The position numbers and the translations under genes are program-made. A model generated the notes under the pieces. That model was not told where the DNA came from, did no database searches, and saw only the letters and a list, made by a program, of their open reading frames with translations. From RPQJ01 sp963762315 (lineage in GTDB: Bacteria > Pseudomonadota > Gammaproteobacteria > Steroidobacterales > Steroidobacteraceae): a DNA stretch of 64,000 bases. Positions within the stretch are counted from its first letter, which is position 1; each line of letters opens with the position of its first letter. Below are positions 37,494-46,485 of the stretch, one piece after another. The stretch lies in the NCBI GenBank assembly GCA_963762315.1, contig CAVXKO010000004.1, positions 558,001 through 622,000 on the forward strand. The letters are read 5' to 3'.

Positions 37494-38327
37494 GCGCGGT
37501 CGAAGCAGAGATCACCGAGCTGCCCGCGAGCCCGGGCGCGCGGCTCCGTCGCGAACGGGAGGCCCGCGGGCTCACGCAGCAACAGGCGGCCGAGCAACTC
37601 ACCCTCGACATCAGCGTGATCACGGCGCTCGAGGCGAACGATTTCGCGGCGCTCGGGGCGCCGGTTTTCGCCAAGGGCCACCTGCGGCGCTATGCCGCGC
37701 TGCTCGAATTGCCGGAGGGCGACATCCTCGGCGGCTACGACCGCTCGAAGGGCCAGCCGGAGCAGCCGACGCTGGTGCCGAAATCCCGGTTCGAGATGGC
37801 GCCAGTGCGCGGCAAGTCCAAGTGGCCGTTCGTGCTGGGCGGCGCGCTGGCGTTCGTGTTCGCCGCGGGCCTTTTCGCCTACATCTCGTCGAATGGACTG
37901 AAGTTGCCATGGGGTTCGGCTTCCGACGCGAAGCGCGAAGCGCCGGCGGCCGGCACGGTCTCCGCGAACGCCACGCCCGCCCGCAGCCCTGCGGCGGTCG
38001 CGTCGCCCCCGACGGCTTCCGGCACGTCCGCAACTGCAGCCGCGCCGGCCGCGGTTCTGCCGGCGGGGCAGGTCAGCCTGCAACTGCGCTTTGCGACGGA
38101 CTCGTGGGTCGAGATCTACGACGGCACCGGCAAGGCCGTGCTCTACGACCTCGGCAAGAGCGGCACGCGAGCGCACCGTCACCGGCACCGCGCCGCTCAG
38201 CGTCACCATCGGCAACGCGCCCGCCGTCAGCATCGCGGTGAACGGCCGCGCGGTGACCCCGCCGCCCCTGCCGCCGGGACAGACTGTGGCTCGCTTCAGC
38301 ATCGGTCCCGATGGGGCCCTGCGCTGA
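37490..38327 (+). CDS. rodZ: RodZ-like cytoskeletal membrane protein, one apparent frameshift
   Basis: A bitopic protein linking MreB to the cell wall machinery. The N-terminal Xre-like helix-turn-helix is GARLRREREARGLTQQQAAE, then LTLDISVITALEANDFAAL and VFAKGHLRRYAALLELPEGD. One membrane helix follows (WPFVLGGALAFVFAAGLFAY), then an Ala/Pro/Thr-rich linker, then the periplasmic DUF4115 domain (QVSLQLRFATDSWVEIYDGT). After DLGKSGT the frame shifts by one base near 38166; the continuation ERTVTGTAPLSVTIGNAPAV and an end in FSIGPDGALR are family-typical. Corrected length is about 278 residues. It overlaps the pilW stop by 4 bp. Confidence 0.88.
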
Positions 38328-38343
38328 GCGCCGGGAACGAACG

Positions 38344-39628
38344 ATGACCGAAATCCTCCAGGCCGTCCGCGGCATGAACGACGTCCTGCCCGACGATTCC
38401 GCGGCCTGGCAGCAACTCGAGCGACGCCGCGCGCGAAGTCTTTGCCGACTACGGCTACCGCGAGATCCGCCTGCCGCTGCTCGAGCGCACGGAACTGTTC
38501 AAGCGCTCCATCGGCGAGTTCACCGACATCGTCGAGAAAGAGATGTACACGTTCGAGGATCGCGGCGGCGACTCGCTGACGTTGCGGCCCGAGGCCACGG
38601 CCAGCATCGTGCGCGCGTGCCTCGGCAACGGCCTGCTGCACAACCAGCGCCAGAAGGTCTGGTGCATGGGCCCGATGTTCCGCTACGAGCGGCCGCAGAA
38701 GGGTCGCTATCGCCAGTTCCACCAGATCGACGTCGAAGCGCTCGGTTTCCCGGGCCCGGACGTCGATGCCGAACTGATCCTGATGACCGCGCGCCTGTGG
38801 AAGAAGCTCGGCGTGCGGGGCCTCGCGCTCAAGCTCAATTCGCTGGGCACGCCGGAATCGCGCCGCGACTACCGCGCAAAGCTCGTATCGTATTTCGAGG
38901 CGCGCCTCGACGCGCTCGACGAGGACAGCCGGCGCCGTCTCGGCGGCAATCCGCTGCGCATCCTCGACAGCAAGAATCCGGCGATGGCCGAGGTCATCCA
39001 GGACGCGCCGCTCATCACCGATCACCTCGACGAGGAATCGGCGGCACATTTTGCGCGGCTGCGCGCGCACCTCGACGCGGCGGCGATCCCGTACGTCGTC
39101 AATCCGCGACTCGTGCGCGGCCTCGACTACTACTCGCGCACGGTGTTCGAGTGGGTCACGACCGACCTCGGCTCGCAGGACGCAGTCTGCTCCGGCGGGC
39201 GCTACGACGGGCTGGTCGCCCAGCTGGGCGGCGGCCCCACGCCGGCCATCGGCTGGGCGCTCGGCGAGGAACGCATCGTCGAGATCATGCGCCTGCAGGG
39301 GCTCGTGACGGTCGCGGGCAAGCCCGACGTCTACCTGGTTCTCGCGGGCGAAGCCGCCGAAGCGGCGGGTCTCGGCGTCGCCGAACAGTTGCGCGATGCC
39401 GTCCCGGGCCTCAAGGTGGAGGTCAATTGCGGCGGCGGGAGCTTCAAGTCGCAGATGAAGCGGGCGGACAAGAGCGGCGCGCGCTTTGCGGTCATTCTCG
39501 GCGACAATGAGGCGGCACTCGGCACGGCGGCATTGAAGTCCCTGCGTGACGACAGCGGCCAGCGCGAGATCGCGCAGGCGGACCTCGGCAACGAACTCAC
39601 GCAGGCGCTGCGCACCGCAGCGGCCTGA
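38344..39628 (+). CDS. hisS: Histidyl-tRNA synthetase, one apparent frameshift
   Basis: A class II aminoacyl-tRNA synthetase charging tRNA-His. Start MTEILQAVRGMNDVLPDDSA; a one-base insertion near 38424 separates AWQQLER from AAREVFADYGYREIRLPLLE. Motif 2 is in MFRYERPQKGRYRQFHQIDV, the histidine signature is LVRGLDYYSRTVFEWVT, and motif 3 is GPTPAIGWALGEERI. The C-terminal anticodon domain (KVEVNCGGGSFKSQMKRADK) is complete. Corrected length is about 427 residues, as in E. coli (424). ispG, which usually precedes hisS here, is absent. The gene is essential, so the frameshift should be a sequence error. Confidence 0.95.
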
Positions 39629-39674
39629 TTCAACGCGGCTTCCCGCAGACGGGGAGCGCACACGGAGCCTCGAA

Positions 39675-40328
39675 GTGGAAGACCTGACCGACAACGAAGC
39701 AGAAGAAACATTGCGCCGCTGGTGGAGCGAGAACTGGCTGTGGCTGGTCGGCGGCGTCGTCATCGGCCTCGGCGCGCTGGCCGGCTGGCAGTACTGGCAG
39801 AACTCGAAGCGCCAGGCCTCCGAGGCGGATTCGGCCGTATACAAGGCCGAAATCGATGCGCTCAACGCGGACCAGTTCGACAGCGCCGTGCAGAAAGCCA
39901 AGGAGCTGCGCGACCTGCATCCGGGCTCGCCCTACGCCGACCAGGCGGACCTCGCGGTCGCCCGCGCGGCCGTGGAGCGCAGCAACCTGGTGGAGGCCGC
40001 GAAGCACCTCAAGCTCGTCGCAGACAACTCCCGGGATCCGCAGCTGCGCCAGGTCGCCAAGGCGCGACTCGCGCGAGTGCTGATCGAGCAGGGTAAGCAC
40101 GACGAGGCGCTCGCCCAGCTCGACATCGCGTCGGCGGGTTCCTTCGGGGCCCTGTACCACGACATCCGCGGCGATGCGCTGGCCGCGAAGGGTGACGCCG
40201 CCGGCGCGCGGCAGGAATACGACTCCGCACTGGCCGGCAGCGCAACCGAGCCGGGCATCGACAAAGACTTCGTCGAACTCAAGCGCGACCAGCTGCCGGC
40301 GGCTGCCGGTGCCGGAGCCGTCAAGTGA
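39675..40328 (+). CDS. yfgM: Ancillary SecYEG translocon protein YfgM (TPR_21)
   Basis: A 217-residue membrane-anchored TPR protein; YfgM works with PpiD at the Sec translocon in E. coli. Start GTG 39675 with GGAG 7 bases before it gives MEDLTDNEAEETLRRWWSEN, the family start. The membrane helix is WLWLVGGVVIGLGALAGWQY; the TPR-like part contains LRDLHPGSPYADQADLAVAR and ARLARVLIEQGKHDEALAQL. Its stop overlaps the bamB start (GTGA). Confidence 0.92.
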   Translation: MEDLTDNEAEETLRRWWSENWLWLVGGVVIGLGALAGWQYWQNSKRQASEADSAVYKAEIDALNADQFDSAVQKAKELRDLHPGSPYADQADLAVARAAVERSNLVEAAKHLKLVADNSRDPQLRQVAKARLARVLIEQGKHDEALAQLDIASAGSFGALYHDIRGDALAAKGDAAGARQEYDSALAGSATEPGIDKDFVELKRDQLPAAAGAGAVK

Positions 40329-41500
40329 GACCCATCCACCCCAGGCTGGCGCGAGTGGCGGGTGCCGTCTTCGTTGCGGCGCTGGTGCTGGCCGGTTGCG
40401 ACAAGAACAAGAAGGATGCCGAGCCGCCCGCGGAACTCGTCGACCTGAAGCCGTCGCTGCCCGTGCAGCGCGTGTGGTCGAACGGAGTCGGCGGTGGTGG
40501 CGAGAAGCTGCGCCTGTCGCTCGGGCTCGCGTACCAGGATTCGGTGCTGTTTGCGGCATCGCGCGACGGCAAGGTCGAGGCGCTGGATCCCGCGTCCGGC
40601 AAGACCAAGTGGAGTGCCGATACCAAGCTCGAGCTTTCGGCCGGCCCCGGCGCGGGCCCGGGGATCGTCGCCGTCGGCACCAATGACGGCGACGTCGTCG
40701 CGCTCGACGCCGCCACGGGCAAGAAACTCTGGGCCGTGAAGGTCAGCAGCGAGGTGCTGGCCGCGCCGCTCGTGACGAGCGACCGCGTGATCGTGCGCTC
40801 CGTGGACGGGCGCCTGCGCGCGCTGTCATCGGCCGACGGCAAGGAACTCTGGTCCGCCGAGGAGCCGGTGCCGAAGCTCTCCCTGCGCGGCACCGCACCG
40901 CCGGTATTGAGCGGTGAGACGGTGCTGTGCGGGTTCGATTCCGGCAAGGTCGTGGCCTTCGCGCTGTCGAACGGCGACATCCTGTGGCAGGCGCCCGTCG
41001 CGTCGCCGCGCGGCCGCTCGGAACTCGAGCGACTTTCGGACGTCGATTCCGCGGTGCGCGTCGCGGGCAACGATGTCTATGCCGTCGGTTACCAGGGTCG
41101 TGTCGCCATGATGGCGCTCGACTCCGGCCAGGTCTGGTGGGGACGCGACCTGTCGAGTTATCGCGGCCTCGCGCTCGACGACGACCAGGCGTACGTCTCG
41201 ACCAGCGACGGCAGCGTGGTGGCGCTGCGCCGTCGCGACGGCACCGTGCTCTGGCAGCAGGACGGCCTCAAGCGACGCGGCCTGAGCGCCCCCGCGGTGG
41301 ACGGCAATGCCGTGGTCGTGGGCGACTTCGACGGTTACCTGCACTGGCTCGATCGCAACAGCGGCAAGTTCGTCGCGCGCGAGCATCCGGGCGGCACGCG
41401 CATCAGCGCTGCGCCGATTGCCGCCGACGGCCGCGTCTTCGTCGTCGACGACGGCGGCAAAGTCGCGGCGTTCAAGTCCGGGGCCGGCAAGGGCGGCTGA
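40325..41500 (+). CDS. bamB: Outer membrane protein assembly lipoprotein BamB
   Basis: A 391-residue beta-propeller lipoprotein of the BAM complex. GTG start 40325; signal peptide with lipobox VLAGC (lipidated Cys near residue 25). PQQ-like propeller repeats: GKVEALDPASGKTKWSADTK, GDVVALDAATGKKLWAVKVS, GRLRALSSADGKELWSAEEP, GSVVALRRRDGTVLWQQDGL. Full length. It lies between yfgM and der as in E. coli. Confidence 0.96.
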   Translation: MRPIHPRLARVAGAVFVAALVLAGCDKNKKDAEPPAELVDLKPSLPVQRVWSNGVGGGGEKLRLSLGLAYQDSVLFAASRDGKVEALDPASGKTKWSADTKLELSAGPGAGPGIVAVGTNDGDVVALDAATGKKLWAVKVSSEVLAAPLVTSDRVIVRSVDGRLRALSSADGKELWSAEEPVPKLSLRGTAPPVLSGETVLCGFDSGKVVAFALSNGDILWQAPVASPRGRSELERLSDVDSAVRVAGNDVYAVGYQGRVAMMALDSGQVWWGRDLSSYRGLALDDDQAYVSTSDGSVVALRRRDGTVLWQQDGLKRRGLSAPAVDGNAVVVGDFDGYLHWLDRNSGKFVAREHPGGTRISAAPIAADGRVFVVDDGGKVAAFKSGAGKGG

Positions 41501-41501
41501 T

Positions 41502-42911
41502 GTGCTGCCCGTCCTCGCACTCGTCGGTCGCCCGAACGTCGGCAAGTCGACGCTCTTCAATGCGTTGACGCGCACCCGCGACGCGCTCGTCGCGGACGTT
41601 CCGGGCCTCACCCGCGATCGCAAGTACGGTTACGCCCGGCGCGACGGGCATGCGTGCGTCGTCATCGACACCGGCGGCCTGGTCGAGGGTATGCAGGGCA
41701 TCGAGCGGCTCATGGAAGAGCAGACGCTCAAGGCCGTCGAGGAAGCCGATCGGGTGCTGCTCGTCGTCGACGCGCGCGAGGGCCTCACGCCCACCGACCT
41801 GCACGTGGCGAACGTGCTGCGTCGCAGCGGCAAGAACGTGCTCGTCGTCGCCAACAAGTCCGAGGGTCTCGACGCGTCCATGGCCACGGCGGAATTTCAC
41901 CGCTTCGGCTTCGGCGAGCCGATCGCGATCTCGTCCGCGCACATCCAGGGCCTCGACGACCTCATGGAGCGCGCGCTCGAAGGCCTCGAGGTCTCCGGGC
42001 CGAACCTGCCCGAGGAAGTCCGCGATCGCGAAATCCGCGTGGCGGTGATCGGCCGGCCCAACGTCGGCAAGTCCACGCTGATCAACCGGTTGCTGGGCGA
42101 GGAGCGGCTGATCGCGTTCGACCAGCCGGGCACGACGCGCGACACGGTGGAGGTCGAGTTCGAGCGCGACGGCCAGCGCTACATCCTCATCGATACCGCC
42201 GGCGTGCGGCGGCGCGCCCGCGTCAACGAGACGATCGAGAAGTTCAGCGTCGTCAAGACCCTGCAGGCGATCGAGCAGGCGAACGTCGTGATCGGCGTGA
42301 TCGACGCGCACGACACCGTGGCCGACCAGGACGCGAGCCTGCTCGGGCTGGTGGCCGAGCAGGGGCGGGCGATGGTGATCGCCGTGAACAAGTGGGACGG
42401 CATCGCGCCGGACCAGCGCGATTCCATCCGCGACGGCCTCGACCTGAAGCTCGACTTCCTGCGCTTTGCCCCGGTGCATTTCATCTCGGCCAAGCACGGC
42501 ACAGGCGTCGGCGACCTGATGGGCACCGTGAAGTCCTGCTACCGCGCGGCCATGTGCGAAATGCCCACCAAGGAGCTGACGCAGGCGCTCGAGCAGGCGC
42601 TCACGATGCACCAACCTCCGCTGGTGCGCGGCCGTCGCGTCAAGCTGCGTTACGCCCACCAGGGCGGCCGCAACCCCCCAGTGGTGGTCATCCACGGCAA
42701 CCAGACCCAGCATGTCCCGGACGCCTACCGGCGCTTCCTGGAAAACCATTTCCGGCAGGTGTTCCGGCTGAAGGGCACCCCGATGCGCATCGAGTTCCGC
42801 ACGGATGCCAATCCGTTCGCCGGTCGCCGCAACGAGATCACGCCCCGCCAGGCCCGCAAAAAGCAGCGGGCCATGGCCCATTTCAAGGGCGGCAAGCGCG
42901 GCAAACGCTGA
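41502..42911 (+). CDS. der: Ribosome biogenesis GTPase Der (EngA)
   Basis: A 469-residue tandem GTPase acting in 50S subunit maturation. Both G domains begin with GRPNVGKST (near residues 8 and 186); switch and NKxD-type motifs are NKSEG and NKWDG, and the C-terminal KH-like domain contains YAHQGGRNPPVVVIHGNQTQ. The start is GTG 41502 (MLPVLALVGRPNVGK), directly after the bamB stop. The first NKxD reads NKSE, with Asp replaced by Glu, an acceptable but less common variant. Confidence 0.97.
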   Translation: MLPVLALVGRPNVGKSTLFNALTRTRDALVADVPGLTRDRKYGYARRDGHACVVIDTGGLVEGMQGIERLMEEQTLKAVEEADRVLLVVDAREGLTPTDLHVANVLRRSGKNVLVVANKSEGLDASMATAEFHRFGFGEPIAISSAHIQGLDDLMERALEGLEVSGPNLPEEVRDREIRVAVIGRPNVGKSTLINRLLGEERLIAFDQPGTTRDTVEVEFERDGQRYILIDTAGVRRRARVNETIEKFSVVKTLQAIEQANVVIGVIDAHDTVADQDASLLGLVAEQGRAMVIAVNKWDGIAPDQRDSIRDGLDLKLDFLRFAPVHFISAKHGTGVGDLMGTVKSCYRAAMCEMPTKELTQALEQALTMHQPPLVRGRRVKLRYAHQGGRNPPVVVIHGNQTQHVPDAYRRFLENHFRQVFRLKGTPMRIEFRTDANPFAGRRNEITPRQARKKQRAMAHFKGGKRGKR

Positions 42912-42983
42912 TATAACTACCGGTTCTGAGCGGCAATCCGCTCGATTCTTGTGCCCCCGCGGGGCGGGTCTAGACTTCGGAAC

Positions 42984-44126
42984 ATGCTCATGGCCGTCGC
43001 CCGCACTCCTGTCGCCGCTCCCGATGACCTGCCGGCCACCCAGTTGGCGGTGCTCGAGGGGCCGCTGCGCCTGTACCGCGGCGGCACCATCGACAATCCG
43101 GTCATCGCCTACGAGACCTGGGGCCGTCTGAACGAGGCGCGCGACAACGCGATCCTGCTGTTCACGGGCCTATCGCCTTCGGCGCACGCGGCTTCGTCCG
43201 CGGCCGACCCCAGGCCGGGCTGGTGGGAGTCGATGATCGGCGAGGGCAAGCCGATCGACACGAGCCGATTCTTCCTCGTGTGCGTGAATTCCGTTGGCAG
43301 CCCGTTCGGATCGTCGAGCCCGGCGAGCATCGATCCGCGCACGGGCCGCCCGTTCGGCATCACGTTCCCGGAGGTCTCGGTCGAGGACATCGCGGCCGGC
43401 GGCGACGCCGTGCTGCGCGCGCTCGGCATCGAGCAGGTGGCGGCCGTCATGGGTTCCTCGCTCGGCGGCATGACGGCGCTCGCTTACAACGTGCAGTTCC
43501 CGCACAAGGTGCGCAACCTCGTCTCCATTTCGGGCGCCACGCGCGCCTCGCCGTTTGCGATCGCGCTGCGCTCGCTGCAGCGCGAAATGGTGCGCAGCGA
43601 CCCGGCCTGGCGCGGCGGCAACTATGAGACGGGCCGCGGCCCGCGCATGGGCCTCAGGCTCGCGCGCAAGCTCGGCACCATCACCTATCGCTCGGCGGAG
43701 GAATGGTCGGATCGCTTCGGCAGGCGTCGCGTGCCGGACACGGCCGGCATGGCCGGGGATTTCCGGCCGCAGTTCGAGGTGGAGGCCTACCTCGAGCACC
43801 AGGCGCATCGCTTCGCCGACATCTACGACGCGAACTGCTACCTGTACGTCTCGCGCGCCATGGACCAGTTCGACCTGGGCGAGCACGGCGCGGGTTCGCT
43901 GGCCGCGGCGTTCGCGAAGTTCCAGCCGAAGCGCTCGCTGATCATCGGCGTGCAGTCCGACATGCTGTTCACGATCGACCAGCAGCAGGAAATCGCCGAT
44001 CACCTGAAGGCCGCCGGGCGCTCCGTGGAATACCACGCTTTCCCGTCGCCGCAAGGGCACGACGCATTCCTCGTGGACCTCGCGCGCTTCGAGCCCGCGA
44101 TCCGGGACTTCCTGAAAGCGATCTAA
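42984..44126 (+). CDS. metX: MetX-type homoserine/serine O-acyltransferase
   Basis: A 380-residue alpha/beta-hydrolase-fold acyltransferase. The nucleophile Ser is in VMGSSLGGMTALAYNVQFPH; the catalytic Asp and His lie in the C-terminal part (GVQSDMLFTI; SPQGHDAFLVDLARF). VNSVGSPFGSSSPASIDPRT is the oxyanion/substrate region. The family acylates homoserine with acetyl- or succinyl-CoA for methionine synthesis, or serine for cysteine synthesis in some Xanthomonadales-like bacteria; the acyl donor and acceptor cannot be told with certainty here. ATG 42984 is chosen (MLMAVARTPVAAPD). It is convergent with the M23 peptidase gene, overlapping by 4 bp. Confidence 0.88.
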   Translation: MLMAVARTPVAAPDDLPATQLAVLEGPLRLYRGGTIDNPVIAYETWGRLNEARDNAILLFTGLSPSAHAASSAADPRPGWWESMIGEGKPIDTSRFFLVCVNSVGSPFGSSSPASIDPRTGRPFGITFPEVSVEDIAAGGDAVLRALGIEQVAAVMGSSLGGMTALAYNVQFPHKVRNLVSISGATRASPFAIALRSLQREMVRSDPAWRGGNYETGRGPRMGLRLARKLGTITYRSAEEWSDRFGRRRVPDTAGMAGDFRPQFEVEAYLEHQAHRFADIYDANCYLYVSRAMDQFDLGEHGAGSLAAAFAKFQPKRSLIIGVQSDMLFTIDQQQEIADHLKAAGRSVEYHAFPSPQGHDAFLVDLARFEPAIRDFLKAI

Positions 44127-45001
44127 CGCTTCGCCGCCGCCTCTGCGCCGCTGTCCGGCGGCAGGAACAGCGCCGGATCCACCATCGCGCGGTTCACGCC
44201 GATGCCCCAGTGCAGGTGCGGCCCCGTTACCCGGCCTGTAGAACCCACCAGGCCGAGGATCGAACCGGCGGCCACCACGTCACCGGGTTTCACGTCGATG
44301 CGGCTCAGGTGGCAGTACATCGTCACGACGCCGTGCCCGTGATCGACGAACACGGTGTTGCCGTTGAAAAAGAAGTCGCCGGCTTCCACGACGCGGCCCG
44401 CGGCCGGGCTCGCGATCGGCGTGCCCTCGGGTGCGGCGATGTCCATGCCGCTGTGCGGATTGCGTGGCTGGTCGTTGAAGAAACGACGCAGGCCGAAGGA
44501 ACTCGAGCGCTCGCCCGGCACCGGCGGGAGCATGCGCCACGGGGGCGTGAAATCGGCCGAGTACGTGCCGAGCGCGCGATCGGTGCGCAGTTTCTCGCCC
44601 TCGATGCGCTTCAGGTCCTCTGCGTTGGGATCGACCTTGCGCTGGTCCTTCACCTTGAGCCGCTGCTCGGCGTATTGCTTTGGACTCACCGTGAAGTCGA
44701 GCTTGCGCAGGTCCTTGCCGTCGCCGCCCAGCAGGCGCGCGCCCTGCGGCCCGGGAGCGGTGTCGAGCGGAATGCCGACGACGGCCGTCCAGGTGTCTCC
44801 GGTGCGCACGACGGGCGAGCGGTAACCGTTGTACATGACCGGGCCAGGCTCGGTCTGCGCGGGCCCGAGATCGAGCAGCGCGATGCCGCCCGGCACGCGG
44901 CTTTCGAGCGGCACGGCGGGCGATGCCTCGGCAGCATCCGCCCGCGATCCGCCCGCAATGACGAGCACGCTGCAAAGGAGCGCAGCGATGCGGCGCGTCA
45001 A
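44123..45001 (-). CDS. M23-family metallopeptidase (LytM-like)
   Basis: A 292-residue exported protein. Signal peptide about 1-22 (MTRRIAALLCSVLVIAGGSR). The C-terminal LytM domain has both zinc motifs: HSGMDIAAPEGTPIASPAAG (HxxxD) and GPHLHWGIGVNRAMVDP (HxH). The N-terminal part (PGGIALLDLGPAQTEP) resembles the beta-domain of family members such as NlpD-like endopeptidases. The start is TTG 45001, overlapping the xseA stop by 4 bp. It should cut or bind peptidoglycan; activity is inferred from intact ligands. Confidence 0.87.
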   Translation of the reverse strand: MTRRIAALLCSVLVIAGGSRADAAEASPAVPLESRVPGGIALLDLGPAQTEPGPVMYNGYRSPVVRTGDTWTAVVGIPLDTAPGPQGARLLGGDGKDLRKLDFTVSPKQYAEQRLKVKDQRKVDPNAEDLKRIEGEKLRTDRALGTYSADFTPPWRMLPPVPGERSSSFGLRRFFNDQPRNPHSGMDIAAPEGTPIASPAAGRVVEAGDFFFNGNTVFVDHGHGVVTMYCHLSRIDVKPGDVVAAGSILGLVGSTGRVTGPHLHWGIGVNRAMVDPALFLPPDSGAEAAAKR

Positions 45002-46395
45002 GTGGCCTCGTCCTGCGCAGCGACGTGCGGCGCGATCGAGAGCACGCGGGCCGTCACGCTGCCTCGCGCGAGCCTGGCGCCGATCGTGTCGCCCACTGCG
45101 GTCGCAGTGGCGTCCTGCAGCACGTGGCCGTCGCCATCGGTGACGATCGCATAGCCGCGATCGAGCGTGGCGAGCGGACTCACCGCGTGCAACGTGCGCA
45201 TCGCGAGATCGAGGCGCGAGCGCGGCGCGCTGAGTCCGTTTCGTCCGGCCGCCAGCAACGCACGCCGGCTCGCTTCGAGGCGCAATCGCAGCGCGGCCAC
45301 GCGGATTGCAGGCGATGCGCGGGCGAGCAGCGCCCCGGCGGAGGCCAGGCGGGAGCGGGCGCGATCGATGCGTGTGCAGGCGGCGTGGGTGAGCCGGCCC
45401 TCGAGTTCGTCGAGTCGCTGGGCGTGCTCGCGCAGCCGCGCGCCCGGATGATTGCGAGCCAGGCCTTTTTCCTCTGTCGTCAGCAGCGCGCGGGATTCGG
45501 CCAGCCTGCGGCGCATCGCGTGGACGATTCGGGTGCCGGTCGTCTCGATGCGGCGCAGCCACTCGGCGCGATCCGGCACCACGCGTTCTGCCGCGCCGGA
45601 CGGGGTGGGCGCTCGCTCGTCCGCGACGAAATCCGCGATGGTGAAGTCCACCTCGTGGCCGACGCCGCTGACGACAGGGATCGGGCAGTCGAAGATCGCG
45701 CGCGCGACACCTTCGTCGTTGAACGCCCAGAGATCTTCGGGCGAGCCGCCGCCGCGGGCGACGATCAGGACGTCGCAGTCGGCCCGGTTGCCGGCCAGTC
45801 GAATTGCATGAGCTATTTCGCGCGGCGCAGCTTCGCCCTGCACTGGCACCGGGTAGATCAGCACCGGGATTGCGGGAAAGCGGCGCTTCAGGACGTGCAG
45901 GATGTCGCGAATCGCCGCGCCGGTGGGCGAGGTGATCACGCCAATGCGTCTTGGCATTGCGGGCAGCGGCTGCTTGTGGCGCTCGTCGAACAAGCCCTCC
46001 GCCTGCAGTTTCTGCTTCAGTTCCTCGAAGCGCCTGCGCAGCGCGCCCTCGCCGGCCTCCTCGAGGTGCTCGATCACCACCTGGAACTCGCCACGGGCCT
46101 CGTAGAGGCTCACACGGCCTCGCGCCAGCACGTGCATGCCGTCGCGCACCGGGAAACGGATCGCCAGGTTGCGCTGGCGGAACATCGCGCAACGGACCTG
46201 CGCCGCCTCGTCTTTCAGAGAGAAATACCAGTGCCCGGAACCCGGCCTGGACAGGTTCGAGATCTCGCCTTCGAGCCAGACCGCCCCGAGGGTCCGCTCG
46301 AGCAGGAACTTCGCCTCCCGGTTGAGACGGCTGATCGTGAAAATCTCCCGCTGGGGCAGCGGGTTGCGGGCCGGATCGAGCTGTGTTTCATGCAT
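44998..46395 (-). CDS. xseA: Exodeoxyribonuclease VII large subunit
   Basis: A 465-residue single-strand DNA exonuclease subunit. The OB-fold N-terminus contains FTISRLNREAKFLLERTLGA and VWLEGEISNLSRPGSGHWYF; the catalytic domain contains RIGVITSPTGAAIRDILHVL, VLIVARGGGSPEDLWAFNDE and ISGVGHEVDFTIADFVADER-like PVVSGVGHEVDFTIADFVAD; the coiled-coil C-terminus follows. Full length. It is divergent from guaB, the conserved gammaproteobacterial arrangement. Confidence 0.96.
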   Translation of the reverse strand: MHETQLDPARNPLPQREIFTISRLNREAKFLLERTLGAVWLEGEISNLSRPGSGHWYFSLKDEAAQVRCAMFRQRNLAIRFPVRDGMHVLARGRVSLYEARGEFQVVIEHLEEAGEGALRRRFEELKQKLQAEGLFDERHKQPLPAMPRRIGVITSPTGAAIRDILHVLKRRFPAIPVLIYPVPVQGEAAPREIAHAIRLAGNRADCDVLIVARGGGSPEDLWAFNDEGVARAIFDCPIPVVSGVGHEVDFTIADFVADERAPTPSGAAERVVPDRAEWLRRIETTGTRIVHAMRRRLAESRALLTTEEKGLARNHPGARLREHAQRLDELEGRLTHAACTRIDRARSRLASAGALLARASPAIRVAALRLRLEASRRALLAAGRNGLSAPRSRLDLAMRTLHAVSPLATLDRGYAIVTDGDGHVLQDATATAVGDTIGARLARGSVTARVLSIAPHVAAQDEAT

Positions 46396-46423
46396 CGTGG
46401 CCCGATCTTAACCGGGTGCTTCC

Positions 46424-46453
46424 TAGACCCCAAGGGCCCTCGGCGGGTAGAAT
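46424..46453 (+). promoter_or_regulatory. Possible guaB promoter
   Basis: TAGACC at 46424-46429 and TAGAAT at 46448-46453 with 18 bp between, 33 bp before the guaB start, in the divergent gap with xseA. The -10 is good (5 of 6), the -35 modest. Confidence 0.4.
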
Positions 46454-46485
46454 GCCGCGCTTCCTTTTACGAGCCGGGTCACCCC

